64,000 nucleotides of DNA. Source: Colocasia esculenta. Lineage: Eukaryota; Streptophyta; Magnoliopsida; Alismatales; Araceae. The translations under genes were made by a program, and so were the position numbers. Shown in pieces: positions 23,865 to 34,819 of the stretch (positions within the stretch are counted from its first letter, which is position 1; the number at the start of each line of letters is the position of its first letter). The stretch lies in assembly GCA_014218235.1 (NCBI GenBank), contig CM024758.1:102151698-102215697 (forward strand). Direction: 5' to 3'. The notes under the pieces are model-generated. The model saw only the letters and a program-made list of their open reading frames with translations. It did no database searches and had not been told where the DNA came from.

Positions 23865-23969
23865 CCCTCTCCCCTTAAAGAAACTTTGTCCTCGAAGTTT
23901 AAACAAAAACTTCAAACAAACGGGGATACTTCTTCTTTATCGCATCCTCAAGCTCCCAAGTAGCCTCCT
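23865..23969 (-). pseudogene. 3' end of gypsy B polyprotein and polypurine tract
   Basis: Reading leftwards, the frame gives ATWELEDAIKKKYPRLFEV and a stop, the ending of chromovirus-type gypsy polyproteins (usual form: ATWE-ED-...YP-LF). Then comes ACTTCGAGGACAAAGTTTCT, the conserved FEDKV-like spacer, and a polypurine tract AAGGGGAGAGGG abutting the LTR at 23864. Only about 100 bp of the internal region is present: at 23970 it is cut by Tat element C, so the rest of B's polyprotein should reappear beyond the window's right end. This identifies B as a Ty3/gypsy element, probably a chromovirus. Confidence 0.75.
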
Positions 23970-24184
23970 TGTAGACACCCGGTTATGACTATTGGGTTGA
24001 ACCACTTTTCTTATTATCTTAGTGGGCCCCTAATTGGTCACTCACCTTGAGCCCATCATTAGCCTTGTTTGAGCCTATTAAGCCATTAAATGCCTTAAAA
24101 TCCCGCACATTATCACTTTGAGAGAGTCCTTGGGGCATAATAACTCTTATCCTTCATGTGGTTAGCTGATAATTCAATTTTATA

Positions 24185-24331
24185 GTCGCGACGCATCGTG
24201 GCGCCGCGTCTCTGAGTCGCGTCGGTATAGGTTACCGCGACAGTCCATGCATATCTATACACGTGGGCATACTGTCGCGACGCCCCGCCCTGTCGCGTCT
24301 CCATGTCGCGGTCCTACGATACGCCGCGACA
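24185..24331. repeat. Class II palindrome array (GTCGCGAC), two 4-site modules
   Basis: Sites centred at 24188, 24206, 24219, 24237, 24277, 24295, 24308 and 24326: distances 18, 13, 18, 40, 18, 13, 18. The two modules are offset by 89 bp and share little beyond the sites. TGTCGCGG (24304-24311) and CCGCGACA (24324-24331) are perfect reverse complements, although neither site alone is a perfect palindrome at that length. Confidence 0.85.
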
Positions 24332-24555
24332 GCAGCTGCGCATGCAGGCCTCCGCAACCACCTCCTATTTATCCTCCCATGGCTTTATCTTTATCCCTAA
24401 GGTTTATCTCCACCCCTTGGGGCGGGATTTCGGCCCTAGGGACTCTTGTGAGGATCCCTAAGGACTCTCCATCCGATTTAATAGGCTTTTATCTCCCATT
24501 TTAATTTCTAAACCAATTTTGAAGAGATAATATCACTTACTCTCATCCCAAGTTC

Positions 24556-24563
24556 TATATAAA
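24556..24563 (+). promoter_or_regulatory. TATA box of element C's LTR
   Basis: CTATATAAAC followed 40-100 bp downstream by CT-rich leader sequence, as expected for an LTR promoter. Confidence 0.5.
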
Positions 24564-25122
24564 CAAGGCCCCTCCTCAAGGACGAGGAGAGCCTCATTAC
24601 CACCCCGAAGGACTGCCGAAATTCTCTCTCACCCATACATAGCCTCACAGCCCTCCATTCCCTTCACATTTCATTCATATTCCACTCCACAAAGCTACTC
24701 TTCGATCATCAATGAGTGCGAAGCGTGAAGAGGGCGACCCCAACAATCTCCTGGAGCATTTGCACATCTTTGGAGCTGTACCACGCCAGGGAGTCGCCCC
24801 AACGAGGCTCATCTTCTTCTTCCTTCCTCCCTCCTATTTCTACATGCATTTTTTATGTTATTCATAGAAAGAGCACATTCACTATCCACCCACGTTTTCC
24901 CACACCCATAGGGCTTAAAACCACCCCAGGTGCGTTCCCACCATGATTCCCCACTTTCTTTCATCTTTAGAATAGATACTATGCTTAACATATTCTAATA
25001 GGGTGTTTTCTTTGTGATTTTCTTTGGTTGGCAGGCAAACAAACAAATCTACGAGAAGCTCTGTTCTCCGGCCGCTGGAGGACGAGAAGAAGGTCCATAC
25101 CCCATATCTCCCGCATTCAGAG

Positions 25123-25212
25123 AACGCGACGGAGGAGGGTGACGCGACATGAGACACGTCAGTGTGTACTGCCGCGACATCAGTCTATCGCGGCGCCCAT
25201 GGAGACCGCGAC
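25123..25212. repeat. Class II palindrome array, 6 sites
   Basis: Centres at 25126, 25144, 25156, 25174, 25190 and 25208; distances 18, 12, 18, 16, 18. GCCGCGA (25171-25177) pairs perfectly with TCGCGGC (25188-25194). Confidence 0.75.
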
Positions 25213-25517
25213 ACCAGGTCCGTTTTTTTGTTCTCTTTCCTTTTCCTAGTTTAAGTCAGCCATTATCTCATTTTTATTCTTAGGCGACTTGCTAGGTGGC
25301 GATCACATCCATGTTTTCATGCTACTATTTTAGTATCCATGTCTGTGTCGAGGGATCCATCCCTGTGATTACATCTTTTGGCGATCACGGTGGGACCTTC
25401 ACTGCCACCCTCGTGGATTTTGACTGTTTGCTTGCCATGTTCCCTTTTTTGTTTGTCACTTTAGTGCCCTGTTAGTCTTTGGTTCTTTGTTTCCTGCATA
25501 TTTCCCGCTCTGTTAGT

Positions 25518-26011
25518 ATCGCGACCGATCGCGGTGACGCGACATGTTCGCGTCGCAACGGGGAGACGCGTTCTTAGGTCAATGCTTGTTATTCCCCATG
25601 TCATCTCTATTCAATGCCCGTGAGATCATACGTCCTTGTTCCATTGCCTAGATCATGTGTTCTCGTGTTTCTGTCTGTTAGAATCCTGCCAAGGTTCGGA
25701 TTTTCCGTTTATTTTCACTTGTAAGTTTTCCGTTCCTATCGCGACAGGAAGAGGGGACGCGAACAAGTCGCGGCTTGGCCACACGTCGCGTTATCAGGTT
25801 TGCTTTGTACGTTATTGTTTTTATCCATGTATCGGTTTCTGTGTGCTTCCTGACCCATGTTGTACCGATTTAGTGTCTCTTGGTGTTTCTTATTTTGGTA
25901 GGATAGTCTGTTTGAGTTGGGCTGGTGACTCACTGTGTTTTCGGGTCTCTGTTATTATCGCGGTAGCCCGCGCTGTCGCGATAGGGTCGCGGTGTACCTG
26001 GCCGTCGCGAC
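25518..26011. repeat. Three further class II modules in element C's LTR
   Basis: Module 1: 25521, 25539, 25550, 25568 (18, 11, 18; an extra site at 25531). Module 2: 25741, 25759, 25770, 25788 (18, 11, 18). Module 3: 25960, 25978, 25989, 26007 (18, 11, 18). Modules are about 200 bp apart in unrelated, non-palindromic sequence. TATCGCG (25956-25962) and CGCGATA (25977-25983) are exact reverse complements. Confidence 0.85.
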
Positions 26012-26404
26012 TCTGCCCGAGGACTTGTTTTGTCACCCTGTTTGCTCCTTATCTTCATTCTTACATACATTTTTGGGCTTCTTAGCCCCTTGCATACGCC
26101 CTCATCCCATTTGATCAGATTCCCCCTTGGTTGAGTGAGTCCTCTCACCTACGAACACTTGTAGGCTGACTCGGACCCACCTTCCGAGGACCTCCGTAAG
26201 TCCTCGTGATCGTACGCACGTTGCGGTTCACCGGCCGGTTGTACCCGTCGTACCCTTTAGTTTGAGCCATCCTCGTATGTGAGGTGCACCACCCTTAGCT
26301 GTACCGGAGCACTTGAGTCCATTCCTATTAGGGACTGCTTGACCGAGTGTGTAAGGTCTCGGGTCTTAGTGGATCTTATTGGGTCTTGTAAAGGTTCTGT
26401 GTGG

Positions 26405-26572
26405 TTGACGACAAGATCTATTGTCGTTAACTTGTAGTTGGCGGCAGGGGCTAGCCGTTGACTTGGAGTTAGCGTCCAGAGATGTGGACGTTTGTCCTTG
26501 AACTTGACGGCAAGCAGTCCGGACGTCAACCCATTGGCGGTTCAAGTAGGCGGCAAGGCATGTGGACGTCTA
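26405..26572. repeat. Class III palindrome array 1, 5' LTR of D
   Basis: TTGRCGYCAA-like sites centred at 26409, 26425, 26442, 26456, 26473, 26489, 26508, 26524, 26538, 26551 and 26567; common distance 16 (range 13-19). Pair members complement each other, for example TTGACGACAA (26405-26414) with TTGTCGTTAA (26421-26430), and TTAGCGTCCA (26469-26478) with TGGACGTTTG (26485-26494). The 3' LTR repeats the array at 33029-33195. Confidence 0.75.
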
Positions 26573-27094
26573 CTGGTCGAGCCTGTAGAAATAGGGCAAC
26601 CCGAGAGCAGAACTTCTTCTTCTCCTTTCCTCTCTTTCCCTCCACTTTTGCCTTTGTCTGTTTCCACTGCTTCTGTTGGTTGATGGGAGTTCGTGGGAAG
26701 GCTCTGGTACGCGTGGCGGTGCTTGATCGGGCGGGAAACGCGAAGATTTGGTGCGATTCGCGCAAAGACTTCGAGGGGTTCCGGCGCGATTAGTGGCTGT
26801 TTAGGAGTTTCTAAGGCATTCTGAGGTAGGGACTTAACTCCTGTAACCCTCCTTAGCAGATTAGCATGCTTAATTGTGTAGTTTAGTATGCTATTTGCAT
26901 TTTAGGGTTGGGTTATACCATGCCGGGATTTTGGGTGTTTTGAGTAATCCAAGTGTTGGATCGCTTATTTTTGAAGTTCTGGTAATGTTAGATGATGTGA
27001 GGAAGTATTTCCCTCCATCAGCAGGCGTTCTATTGGGTGATTCTACCCAATTGAACTGACCCGGCACTGTTCTGGGTCTTGGGGACTGAAGAAC

Positions 27095-27229
27095 TTAACG
27101 TCCACATCTGTTGACGTTGAGATCTTCAAAGTTGATATAAACGACAAGGTCGATTGCCGTTGAATTAGGGTTAACGGCATTGTGTGTGCCGTCTACATTA
27201 AGGTTGGCGACAATCGATGCTGCCGTTAA
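27095..27229. repeat. Class III palindrome array 2, 5' LTR of D
   Basis: Centres at 27099, 27115, 27142, 27158, 27175, 27190, 27208 and 27224 (16, 27, 16, 17, 15, 18, 16). ACGGCAT (27174-27180) pairs with GTGCCGT (27186-27192). The copy in the 3' LTR is at 33716-33850. Confidence 0.75.
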
Positions 27230-28206
27230 TATCCTGTGTCCCAGCAGGCTTGGGTTTTGTGTTTCAAGGTGTTGACGTGTGATGTCCGCCCTGATAACAC
27301 ATTCTGGCCAGGCTTAGAGTGTGACTCCGCCTGTGCATAGAAGTAATTAGTTGTGACACGAGGTGTTCACTTATTGTACGGAGTTTCAGACGTTGAGTGT
27401 GCTCTGTCTGTTGTACGCGTGTTGTGTTACCGCGTGCCCGTTTCTGTTGTGTTTCCTAGGCGTGGGTGCGACTCCGTCTAGATGACTAGTGTGTGGTTGT
27501 CCTCCGCTAGTGAGCCAGGACACCGAGTGCGACTCTGTCCTGTGCGTACTCCTTGTGGTGGTTTCGAGCCGGTCTCCGTGGAGCCCCTTCTCTACCGCTA
27601 GGGTCAGGCGTAGGGGGAAAACCGGTCGTGGACCAGACGCGAGAGAGAGCGTCTGTAGTGTGCACACGTGGCTGGGGTTGAGAGCCTCTGTGGTGACGGG
27701 ACGCCGAGCCACAGACCCTAGCTGAGTCCTACTTACTGTGTGTGTGTGAGTGTGTGTTACTGAGCCGCGAGGTTTACAGTTTTGGGTTGTGTTGCGACGT
27801 GTATTTACTTTCTGTTTTTACTTCCCGCACTTTAGTACTGTTACCGGTGGGGTTACTTTTCCCTACTGGGTCTCTTTTCTTGAGACTCACTCCCTTCCCT
27901 TTCAGGTGGGTCGTCGTCGACTCCCGTTCCAGGCGAGTCTAGCCACTCCGGTGTTGGTGTGCCCTAGCTGCAGTGAGTAGTACTTTTTGTTGTACTTCTG
28001 TACTCTGTACTTAGGTCAGACTCTGAGTTGTACATGTTATGTTCATGTATAGTGAAATTTTACAGCTTTACATGGTGTGTATCTTCTTATATATAGTCTC
28101 CTTGGACTTTCACTTTTTACCCTTCCGAGCTTGTCTCGTGGGTTAGCGGGTCAGAATTCGGGTTACTGGTTATTACTGGTAATGCGGATTCTGGGTCGTT
28201 ACAGTT

Positions 28207-28218
28207 TGGTATCAGAGC
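28207..28218 (+). other. Primer-binding site of element D
   Basis: TGGTATCAGAGC, complementary to the 3' end of plant initiator tRNA-Met, three bases after the 5' LTR. Confidence 0.9.
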
Positions 28219-28347
28219 CTGGTCTGATGAGATATATATAAGGAAATACCCATATGTAGACTCAGAGTACAAAGAGTACAGTTGCAGCTATTTAACCGGA
28301 GTTAGTTAGTGTATTCATGTGTGTATTTTTGCTCTGTGTATAGTACT

Positions 28348-29510
28348 ATGGCACCTAGGCGACGTCCTAGAGAGGGAGTGGCCGAGCAGGCGACTCGTCA
28401 GGAGGCTGGAGACGCTCCGCCACCTCAGCAGACAAGCCTTTGCCACAGGACGCACACAGTGGTATTGTTCCGCCACCGCCGCCACCTCCTCAGGTAGCTC
28501 AGGGATTAGACTGACTCGATTTCTTGAGGGATGGCTCAGTTTGTAGCGCAGCACCGAGATGCGCCGGTACCTCAGGGTGGTACTGGGAAGGTGTTGAGGG
28601 AGTTCTTGCAGTTTCAGCCTCCTCAGTTTTTGGGCCAGCCTGATCCAGATATTGCTCGGGCGTGGTTGGATGCAGTGGAGCGGACTTTTCGTTCCATGGA
28701 GTGTGTTCCCGAGGAGCGAGTGTTGCTAGCTAGTTACCAGTTGCAGGCGCAGGCGTTGACTTGGTGGTCCTCTGAGTGGGAGACTACTTTTCAGTCTCGC
28801 CCACTTAGACAGATTTCGTGGCAGGAGTTTGTTTTCTTTTGAGAGAGCTTTGTCCTACTTACGTCCGGACGGAGAGGTTGTACCAGTTTCTGGACTTGCA
28901 GCAGAGGGACTTTACTGTAGTGCAGTACAGGGCCAGATTTGTAGAGCTAGGGCGTTATGCTCCGCAGATTATGGCAGATGAGGGTCTGAGGACTCAGCAG
29001 TTTGTGAGGGGCTTGAGGCCAGAGCTCAGGCAGGCGTTGATAGTTGCGCGCGTTACAGACTTGGACGCGGCCTATCAGACAGCGGCAGCGTTGGAGGCAG
29101 ACACTTTACGGACCCGTGCTCGGAGCGCAGAGGTTCAGACGCAGGTAGTTCCGACTCAGCCTCGACAGCAGCAGGGTAGTGTGCAGACGACTCCGAGGAC
29201 TGCGACTTCCTACGCGTCCACTTCTACTGGGACGACGGCGAAGTCAGGATCTCGGAAGGAAGTTTCGGCGTGAAGAGGCAGGCAGAGCAGAGACAGCAGT
29301 CTGTTGGGAGTGTTCAGCAGCCTGTAGGGCAGCCTTCGCAGCAGGTACCGCGTACTTTTGCTGGTCAGTGTTACCGGTGTGACCAGATGGGTCACATGGC
29401 TCCGAGTGCCGCAGCAGCAGACCCAGTCACAGCCCCGAGTGCAGCAGCAGCAGCAGGCACCCGTGCAGCAGCGTCAGCAGACCGGAGGTTCTGGTGGTCG
29501 AGAGGTAGAG
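28348..29510 (+). pseudogene. gag of element D (capsid and zinc knuckle), frameshifted
   Basis: Capsid-nucleocapsid polyprotein that would package the element RNA. The start ATG at 28348 gives MAPRRRPREGVAEQ. In the next frame, 28531-28839 holds the gag core start (QFLGQPDPDIARAWLDAVER; LLASYQLQAQALTWWSSEW). A further frame at 28839-29273 has LRELCPTYVRTERLYQFLDL and the gag helix region, then a Gln/Thr-rich linker. The zinc knuckle begins CYRCDQMGHMA (about 29370) but the frame breaks before its last Cys. Breaks lie near 28500, 28840, 29270 and 29400. The original gag would have been about 400 codons, usual for the lineage. Confidence 0.85.
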
Positions 29511-31515
29511 GTCGTGTTACTCACTTGACCCGTGCAGACGCGGAGGCAGCTCAGCTAGTGGAAGGTACTGTTACAGTTTTTGGTTATACAGCTAGAGTTT
29601 TGTTTGATTCCGGTGCCTCTCACTCTTTTGTGTCTGAGGAGTTTTTAGACTCCCTTGGAGAGTTGAGTTCGGGAGAGTCTGTTGAGCTAGCAGTAGAGTT
29701 GCCGACAGGGGACTTTGTCCTTACGTCCTACTGTCTCGAGGAGGTACCTGTGCAGTTGCAGGATCAGTGGTTGTCAGCTCGCTTGTTTGCTTTGCAGTTG
29801 CAGGACTATGATGTGATTTTGGGTATGGACTGGTTAGAGCGGTATGGTGCAGTGATGGATTGCCAGAAGAAGAGGGTGCACTTGCGGATACCTGGGGAAG
29901 CGGCGTTCTACTTCCAGGGTATCGTACCTCTTACTTCTCGCTTTTTAGTTTCTGCTTTGAGGGCAGGGAGGTTGCTTGCCTCTGGTTGTCAGGGTTTTCT
30001 AGTTTCTGCTATTACCCTTGACCAGGTTGCCACGGGAGTGGGGGACATTCCCGTAGTGTGTGAGTTTCCGGATGTTTTTCCGGAAGAGTTACCTGGTTTA
30101 CCGCCAGAGAGAGAGATTGAGTTTACTGTTGAGTTAGTTCCTGGCACTGTACCTTTTGCACAGGCACCGTACCGTATGGCACCAGCAGAGTTGAGGGAGT
30201 TGAAGAGGCAGCTTGAGGAGTTGTTGGAGAAGGGCTATATTCGTCCTAGCTTTTCTCCTTGGGGGTCACCTGTTCTGTTTGTCAGGAAGAAGGATGGTAG
30301 CCTGAGATTGTGTATTGATTATAGGAAGCTGAACCAAGTGACCATCAAGAATAGGTATCCTTTGCCTAGGATTGACGATCTCTTTGATCAGCTTCAGTCT
30401 GCTCATGTCTTTTCGAAGATGACCTGAGGTCGGGCTACTATCAGTTGCGGATTAGAGATTCTGACATTGAGAGGACTGCTTTTCGGACCAGATATGGACA
30501 TTTTGAGTTTTTGGTGATGCCGTTTGGGCTCACCAATGCTCCAGCGGCCTTCATGGATCTGATGCACCGGGTGTTCCACCAGTTCTTGGACCGGTTTGTC
30601 GTAGTGTTTGTTGACGACATTCTGGTGTACTCCGTTTCGGAGGAGGAGCACGCCGAGCACCTGAGGATCGTGTTGCAGACCTTGCGAGAGCACCAGTTGT
30701 ATGCCAAACTTAGTAAGTGTGAGTTTTGGCTACAACAGGTTCACTTTTTGGGGCACGTGATCTCAGGTGAGGGAGTTTCTGTAGATCCAGCGAAGGTCGA
30801 GGCAGTTTTGCAGTGGGAGAGTCCCAGATCTGTGTCTGAGATTCGTAGCTTTCTGGGCTTGGCAGGTTACTACCGCAGGTTTGTTCGAGACTTTTCTCAG
30901 GTTGCTGCACCCTTGACTCGGTTGACGAGAAAGGGAGTTCCGTTTGTGTGGTCGGAGCAGTGTGAGCAGAGCTTCATAGAGTTGAAGCGACTGCTTACGT
31001 CAGCGCCAGTCCTTGCCTTACCTTCAGGTGAGGAGGGTTTTGAGGTTTGCACAGATGCTTCAGGTGTTGGTCTGGGTGCGGTTTTGATGCAGCAAGGCCG
31101 GGTGGTGGCTTATGCGTCTCGCCAGCTTAAGCCCCACGAGGAGAGTTACCCGACCCATGACCTAGAGCTTGCAGCTGTGGTGTTTGCTTTGAGGATTTGG
31201 CGTCTTTACCTGTACGGAGTGAGTTTTGTAGTCCGTACCGACCACCAGAGTTTGAGGTATGTGTTTTCTCAGAGGGATCTGAATATGAGGCAGCGTCGAT
31301 GGATGGAATATCTGAAAGACTATGATTTTAGCATTGAGTATAAGCCTGGAAAGGCGAATGTAGTTGCAGATGCCTTGAGTAGGAAAGCACAGATGAGTCA
31401 TCTGATGCTTAGAGAGTGGCAGTTGTGGCAGTCTGCGACAGAGGGTCTTTCAGAGTTTCGTCCAGTCGTCGACAGTGTGTGTTGGGCAGTTTGTTGGCGG
31501 CTCCCGCCGTTGTGA
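29511..31515 (+). pseudogene. Protease, reverse transcriptase and RNase H of element D
   Basis: Open from before 29511 to 30427, then one frame over from 30445 to 31515. Aspartic protease: VLFDSGASHSFVSEEF with catalytic Asp at about 29606; a second conserved block reads DVILGMDWLERYGAV. Reverse transcriptase: YRMAPAELRELKRQLEELL, GYIRPSFSPWGSPVLFVRKK, then after the break FLVMPFGLTNAPAAFMDLM and the active-site motif FVDDILVYS (about 30612). RNase H: FEVCTDASGVGLGAVLMQQG with its first catalytic Asp, later TDHQSLRYVFSQ, and ending NVVADALSRK. A one-base loss near 30420 separates the two frames. Motifs are otherwise intact, consistent with a young copy. Confidence 0.9.
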
Positions 31516-32940
31516 GACAGGTTGCTGAGGCTCAGCAGGCAGATCCCGAGTTGCACAGTGTGTTGCTTCTCCAGAGGTTGAGCTTTGCGAGGACGGGACT
31601 GTTAGGTTCCGAGATAGACTCTATGTTCCTGTTGAGGAGTCTGTCAGGAGAGTTGTGTTGCAGGAGGCACATGGTTCCAGGTACTCGATTCATCCAGGGT
31701 CGACCAAGATGTATCACAGGTTGAGACGTCAGTTTTGGTGGCCTGGGATGAAGAGAGACATAGCGGCTTTTGTTGCTAGGTGTTTGGTCTGTCAGCAGGT
31801 GAAGGCCGAACATCAGCGTCCAGGAGGACTTGTGCAGCCGTTAGAGATTCCGATGTGGAAGTGGGACCATGTGACGACTGACTTTGTTGTGGTTTGCCGA
31901 GGACAGCTGGAGGTTTTGACAGCATTTGGGTTCTTGTGGACAGATTGACGAAGACTGCCAGATTCTTGCCTGTCAGGACTAGTTGGGTGTGAGTAGGTTG
32001 GCCGCGTTGTACGTAGAGCGGATTGTTCCTTTGCACGGAGTGCCGATCTCTATTGTGTCAGATAGGGATCCTCGCTTCACTTCTGGATTCTGGCGCAGTT
32101 TCCAGAGAGCTTTGGGGACAGAGTTGGCTTTTAGTTCCGCCTACCACCCTCAGTCAGATGGTCAGTCAGAGCGGACTATCCAGACTTTAGAGGACATGCT
32201 TAGAGCTTGTTGTCTGGAGTGGCAGGGGTCGTGGACAGCTCACTTGCCGTTGGTCGAGTTCGCATATAATAATAGTTATCACTCCAGTATCGGTTTGGCA
32301 CCATATGAGGCTTTGTACGGACAACCGTGTCACACTCCTCTAGACTGGTTCGAGGTTGGCGAACAGATTGTCACAGGGCCAGAGTTGGTACAGCAGCAGT
32401 TGAGGTAGTTCAGCTTGTGAGACAGAGGCTTCAGTCAGCTCAGAGTCGGCAGAAGAGTTATGCAGATCAGCGCAGACGACCGCTCGAGTTTCAGGTAGGA
32501 GACCAGGTGTTTGTTCGTGTGTCTCCTATGAAGGGAGTGGTGAGGTTCGGTAAGCGTGGAAAGTTGAGTCCTCGCTTTATTGGACCTTTCACCATTACTG
32601 ACGGAGCGTGGAGGTTTGGCGTATAGACTTGAGCTTCCGTCAGAGTTGGCAGCAGTCCACGATGTGTTCCACGTGTCGATGCTTCGGAGGTACCTTCTGA
32701 CGAGTCTCACGTTCTCTCGAGCACAGAGTGGTCTGAGGTGACTCCAGTGTTGACTGTACCAGAGTTTCCGTTGCATATTGAGGATCGCGAGTTCAGAGGT
32801 TGAGGAACAAGGCAATCCCCTTAGTTCGTGTTGCGTGGCAGCGGCATTCAGGTGGTGAGTCAACATGGGAGCGAGAGGACGAAATGCGCGAGCAGTTTCC
32901 GTACCTCTTTGGTGAGTCTTTTTTTCTTTTGTTGTTTAAA
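31516..32940 (+). pseudogene. Integrase and chromodomain-like tail of element D
   Basis: The zinc-binding N-terminal domain (31655-31800) includes HPGSTKMYHRLRRQFWWPGM and CLVCQQVKAEHQRPGG, an HHCC finger. The catalytic core begins MWKWDHVTTDFV (first Asp), then after a break ISIVSDRDPRFTSGFW (second Asp) and AYHPQSDGQSERTIQ (Glu). The C-terminal part has FQVGDQVFVRVSPMKGVVRF and GKLSPRFIGPF, the family's GPY-like module. The tail (about 32740-32930), in shifted frames, reads VPEFPLHIEDREF and STWEREDEMREQFPYLF, like chromovirus chromodomain ends that steer insertion to heterochromatin. Breaks lie near 31510, 31600, 31948, 32408, 32626 and 32805. Confidence 0.85.
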
Positions 32941-32960
32941 TTTTGAGGGCAAAATTCCTT

Positions 32961-32972
32961 AAGGGGGAGGGC
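32961..32972 (+). other. Polypurine tract of element D
   Basis: AAGGGGGAGGGC immediately before the 3' LTR at 32973; primer for plus-strand synthesis. Confidence 0.85.
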
Positions 32973-34819
32973 TGTAAGGTCTCGGGTCTTAGTGGATCCT
33001 TATTGGGTCTTGTAAAGGTTCTGTGTGGTTGACGACAAGATCTATTGTCGTTAACTTGTAGTTGGCGGCAGGGGCTAGCCGTTGACTTGGAGTTAGCGTC
33101 CAGAGATGTGGACGTTTGTCGTTGAACTCGACGGCAAGCGGTTGGACGTCAACCCATTGGCGGTTCAAGTAGGCGGCAAGGCATGTGGACGTCTACTGGT
33201 CGAGCCTGTAGAAATAGGGCAACCCGAGAGCAGAACTTCTTCTTCTCCTTTCCTCTCTTTCCCTCCACTTTTGCCTTTGTTTGTTTCCACTGCTTCTGTT
33301 GGTTGATGGGAGTTCGTGGGAAGGCTCTGGTACGCGTGGCGGTGCTTGATCGGGCGGGAAACGCGAAGATTTGGTGCGATTCGCGCGGAGACTTCGAGGG
33401 GTTCCGGCGCGATTAGTGGCTGTTTGGGAGTTTTTAAGGCGTTCTGAGGTAGGGACTTAACTCCTGTAACCCTCCTTAGCAGATTAGCATGCTTAATTGT
33501 GTAGTTTAGTATGCTATTTGCATTTTAGGGTTGGGTTATACCATGCCGGGATTTTGGGTGTTTTGAGTAATCCAAGTGTTGGATCGCTTATTTTGAAGTT
33601 CTGGTATGTTAGATGATGTGAGGAAGTATTTCCCTCCATCAGTAGGCGTTCTATGGGTGTGATTCTACCCAATTGAACTGACCCGGCACTGTTCTGGGTC
33701 TTGGGGACTGAGAACTTAACGTCCACATCTGTTGACGTTGAGATCTTCAAAGTTGATATAAACGACAAGGTCGATTGCCGTTGAATTAGGGTTAACGCAT
33801 GTGTGTGCCGTCTACATTAAGGTTGGCGACAATCGATGCTGCCGTTAATATCCTGTGTCCCAGCAGGCTTGGGTTGTGTTTCAAGGTGTTGACGTGTGAT
33901 GTCCGCCCTGAACACATTCTGGCCAGGCTTAGAGTGTGACTCCGCCTGTGCATAGAGTAATTAGTTGTGACACGAGGTGTTCACTTATTGTACGGAGTTT
34001 CAGACGTTGAGTGTGCTCTGTCTGTTGTACGCGTGTTGTGTTACCGCGTGCCCGTTTCTGTTGTGTTTCCTAGGCGTGGGTGCGACTCTGTCTAGATGAC
34101 TAGCGTGTGGTTATCCTCCGCTAGTGAGCCAGGACACCGAGTGCGACTCTGTCCTGTGCGTACTCCTTGTGGTGGTTTCGAGCCGGTCTCCGTGGAGCCC
34201 CTTCTCTACCGCTAGGGTCAGGTGTAGGGGGAAAACCGGTCGTGGACCAGACGCGAGAGAGAGCGTCTGTAGTGTGCACACGTGGCTGGGGTTGAGAGCC
34301 TCTGTGGTGACGGGACACCGAGCCACAGACCCTAGCTGAGTCCTACTTACTGTGTATGTGTGAGTGTGTGTTACTGAGCCGCGAAGTTTACAGTTTTGGG
34401 TTGTGTTACGACGTGTATTTACTTTATGTTTTTACTTCCCGCACTTTAGTACTATTGCCGGTGGGGTACTTTTCCCTACTGGGTCTCTTTTCTTGAGACT
34501 CACTCCCTTCCCTTTCAGGTGGGTCGTCGTCGACTCCCGTTCCAGGCGAGTCTAGCCACTCCGGTGTTGGTGTACCCTAGCTGTAGTGAGTAGTACTTTT
34601 TGTTGTACTTCTGGTACTCTGTACTTAGCTCGGACTCTGAGTTGTACATGTTATGTTCATGTATAGTGAAATTTTACAGCTTTGCATGGTATGTATCTTC
34701 TTAATATAGTCTCCTCGGACTTTCACTTTTACCCTTCCGAGCTTGTCTCGTGGGTTAGCGGGTCAGAATTCGGGTTACTGGTTATTTATGTTAGGTAATG
34801 CGGATTCTGGGTCGTTACA
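32973..34819 (+). repeat. 3' LTR of element D (1847 bp)
   Basis: Nearly identical to 26350-28203, with scattered substitutions and single-base indels. It carries the same two class III arrays at 33029-33195 and 33716-33850; some sites differ between the LTRs, for example the site near 33112 keeps a CG (TTGTCGTTGA) that is CC in the 5' LTR at 26496. Confidence 0.95.

Larger units (their letters stand above)
26350..28203 (+). repeat. 5' LTR of element D (1854 bp)
   Basis: Starts TGTAAGGTCTCGGGTC and ends GGATTCTGGGTCGTTACA, directly before the primer-binding site. It holds two class III palindrome arrays (26405-26572 and 27095-27229). Confidence 0.95.
26350..34819 (+). mobile_element. Complete Ty3/gypsy chromovirus D (Tekay/Del-like)
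   Basis: Two LTRs (26350-28203 and 32973-34819) flanked by identical 5-bp target duplications GAGTG (26345-26349 and 34820-34824). A tRNA-Met-type primer-binding site, a polypurine tract, and gag, protease, reverse transcriptase, RNase H and integrase in the Ty3/gypsy order lie between them. A chromodomain-like tail and the RT/INT style fit the Tekay/Del chromoviruses. The LTRs differ by only a small number of substitutions and one-base indels, so insertion was recent, yet the coding region has about ten frame breaks. It is inserted in the 5' non-coding part of element C. Confidence 0.92.

Noticed and set aside
26130..26349. Attempt to place the right end and primer-binding site of element C's 5' LTR
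   Set aside because: TG...CA ends with a TGG-starting tRNA match could not be found; several candidates (near 26130 and 34975) are not convincing.
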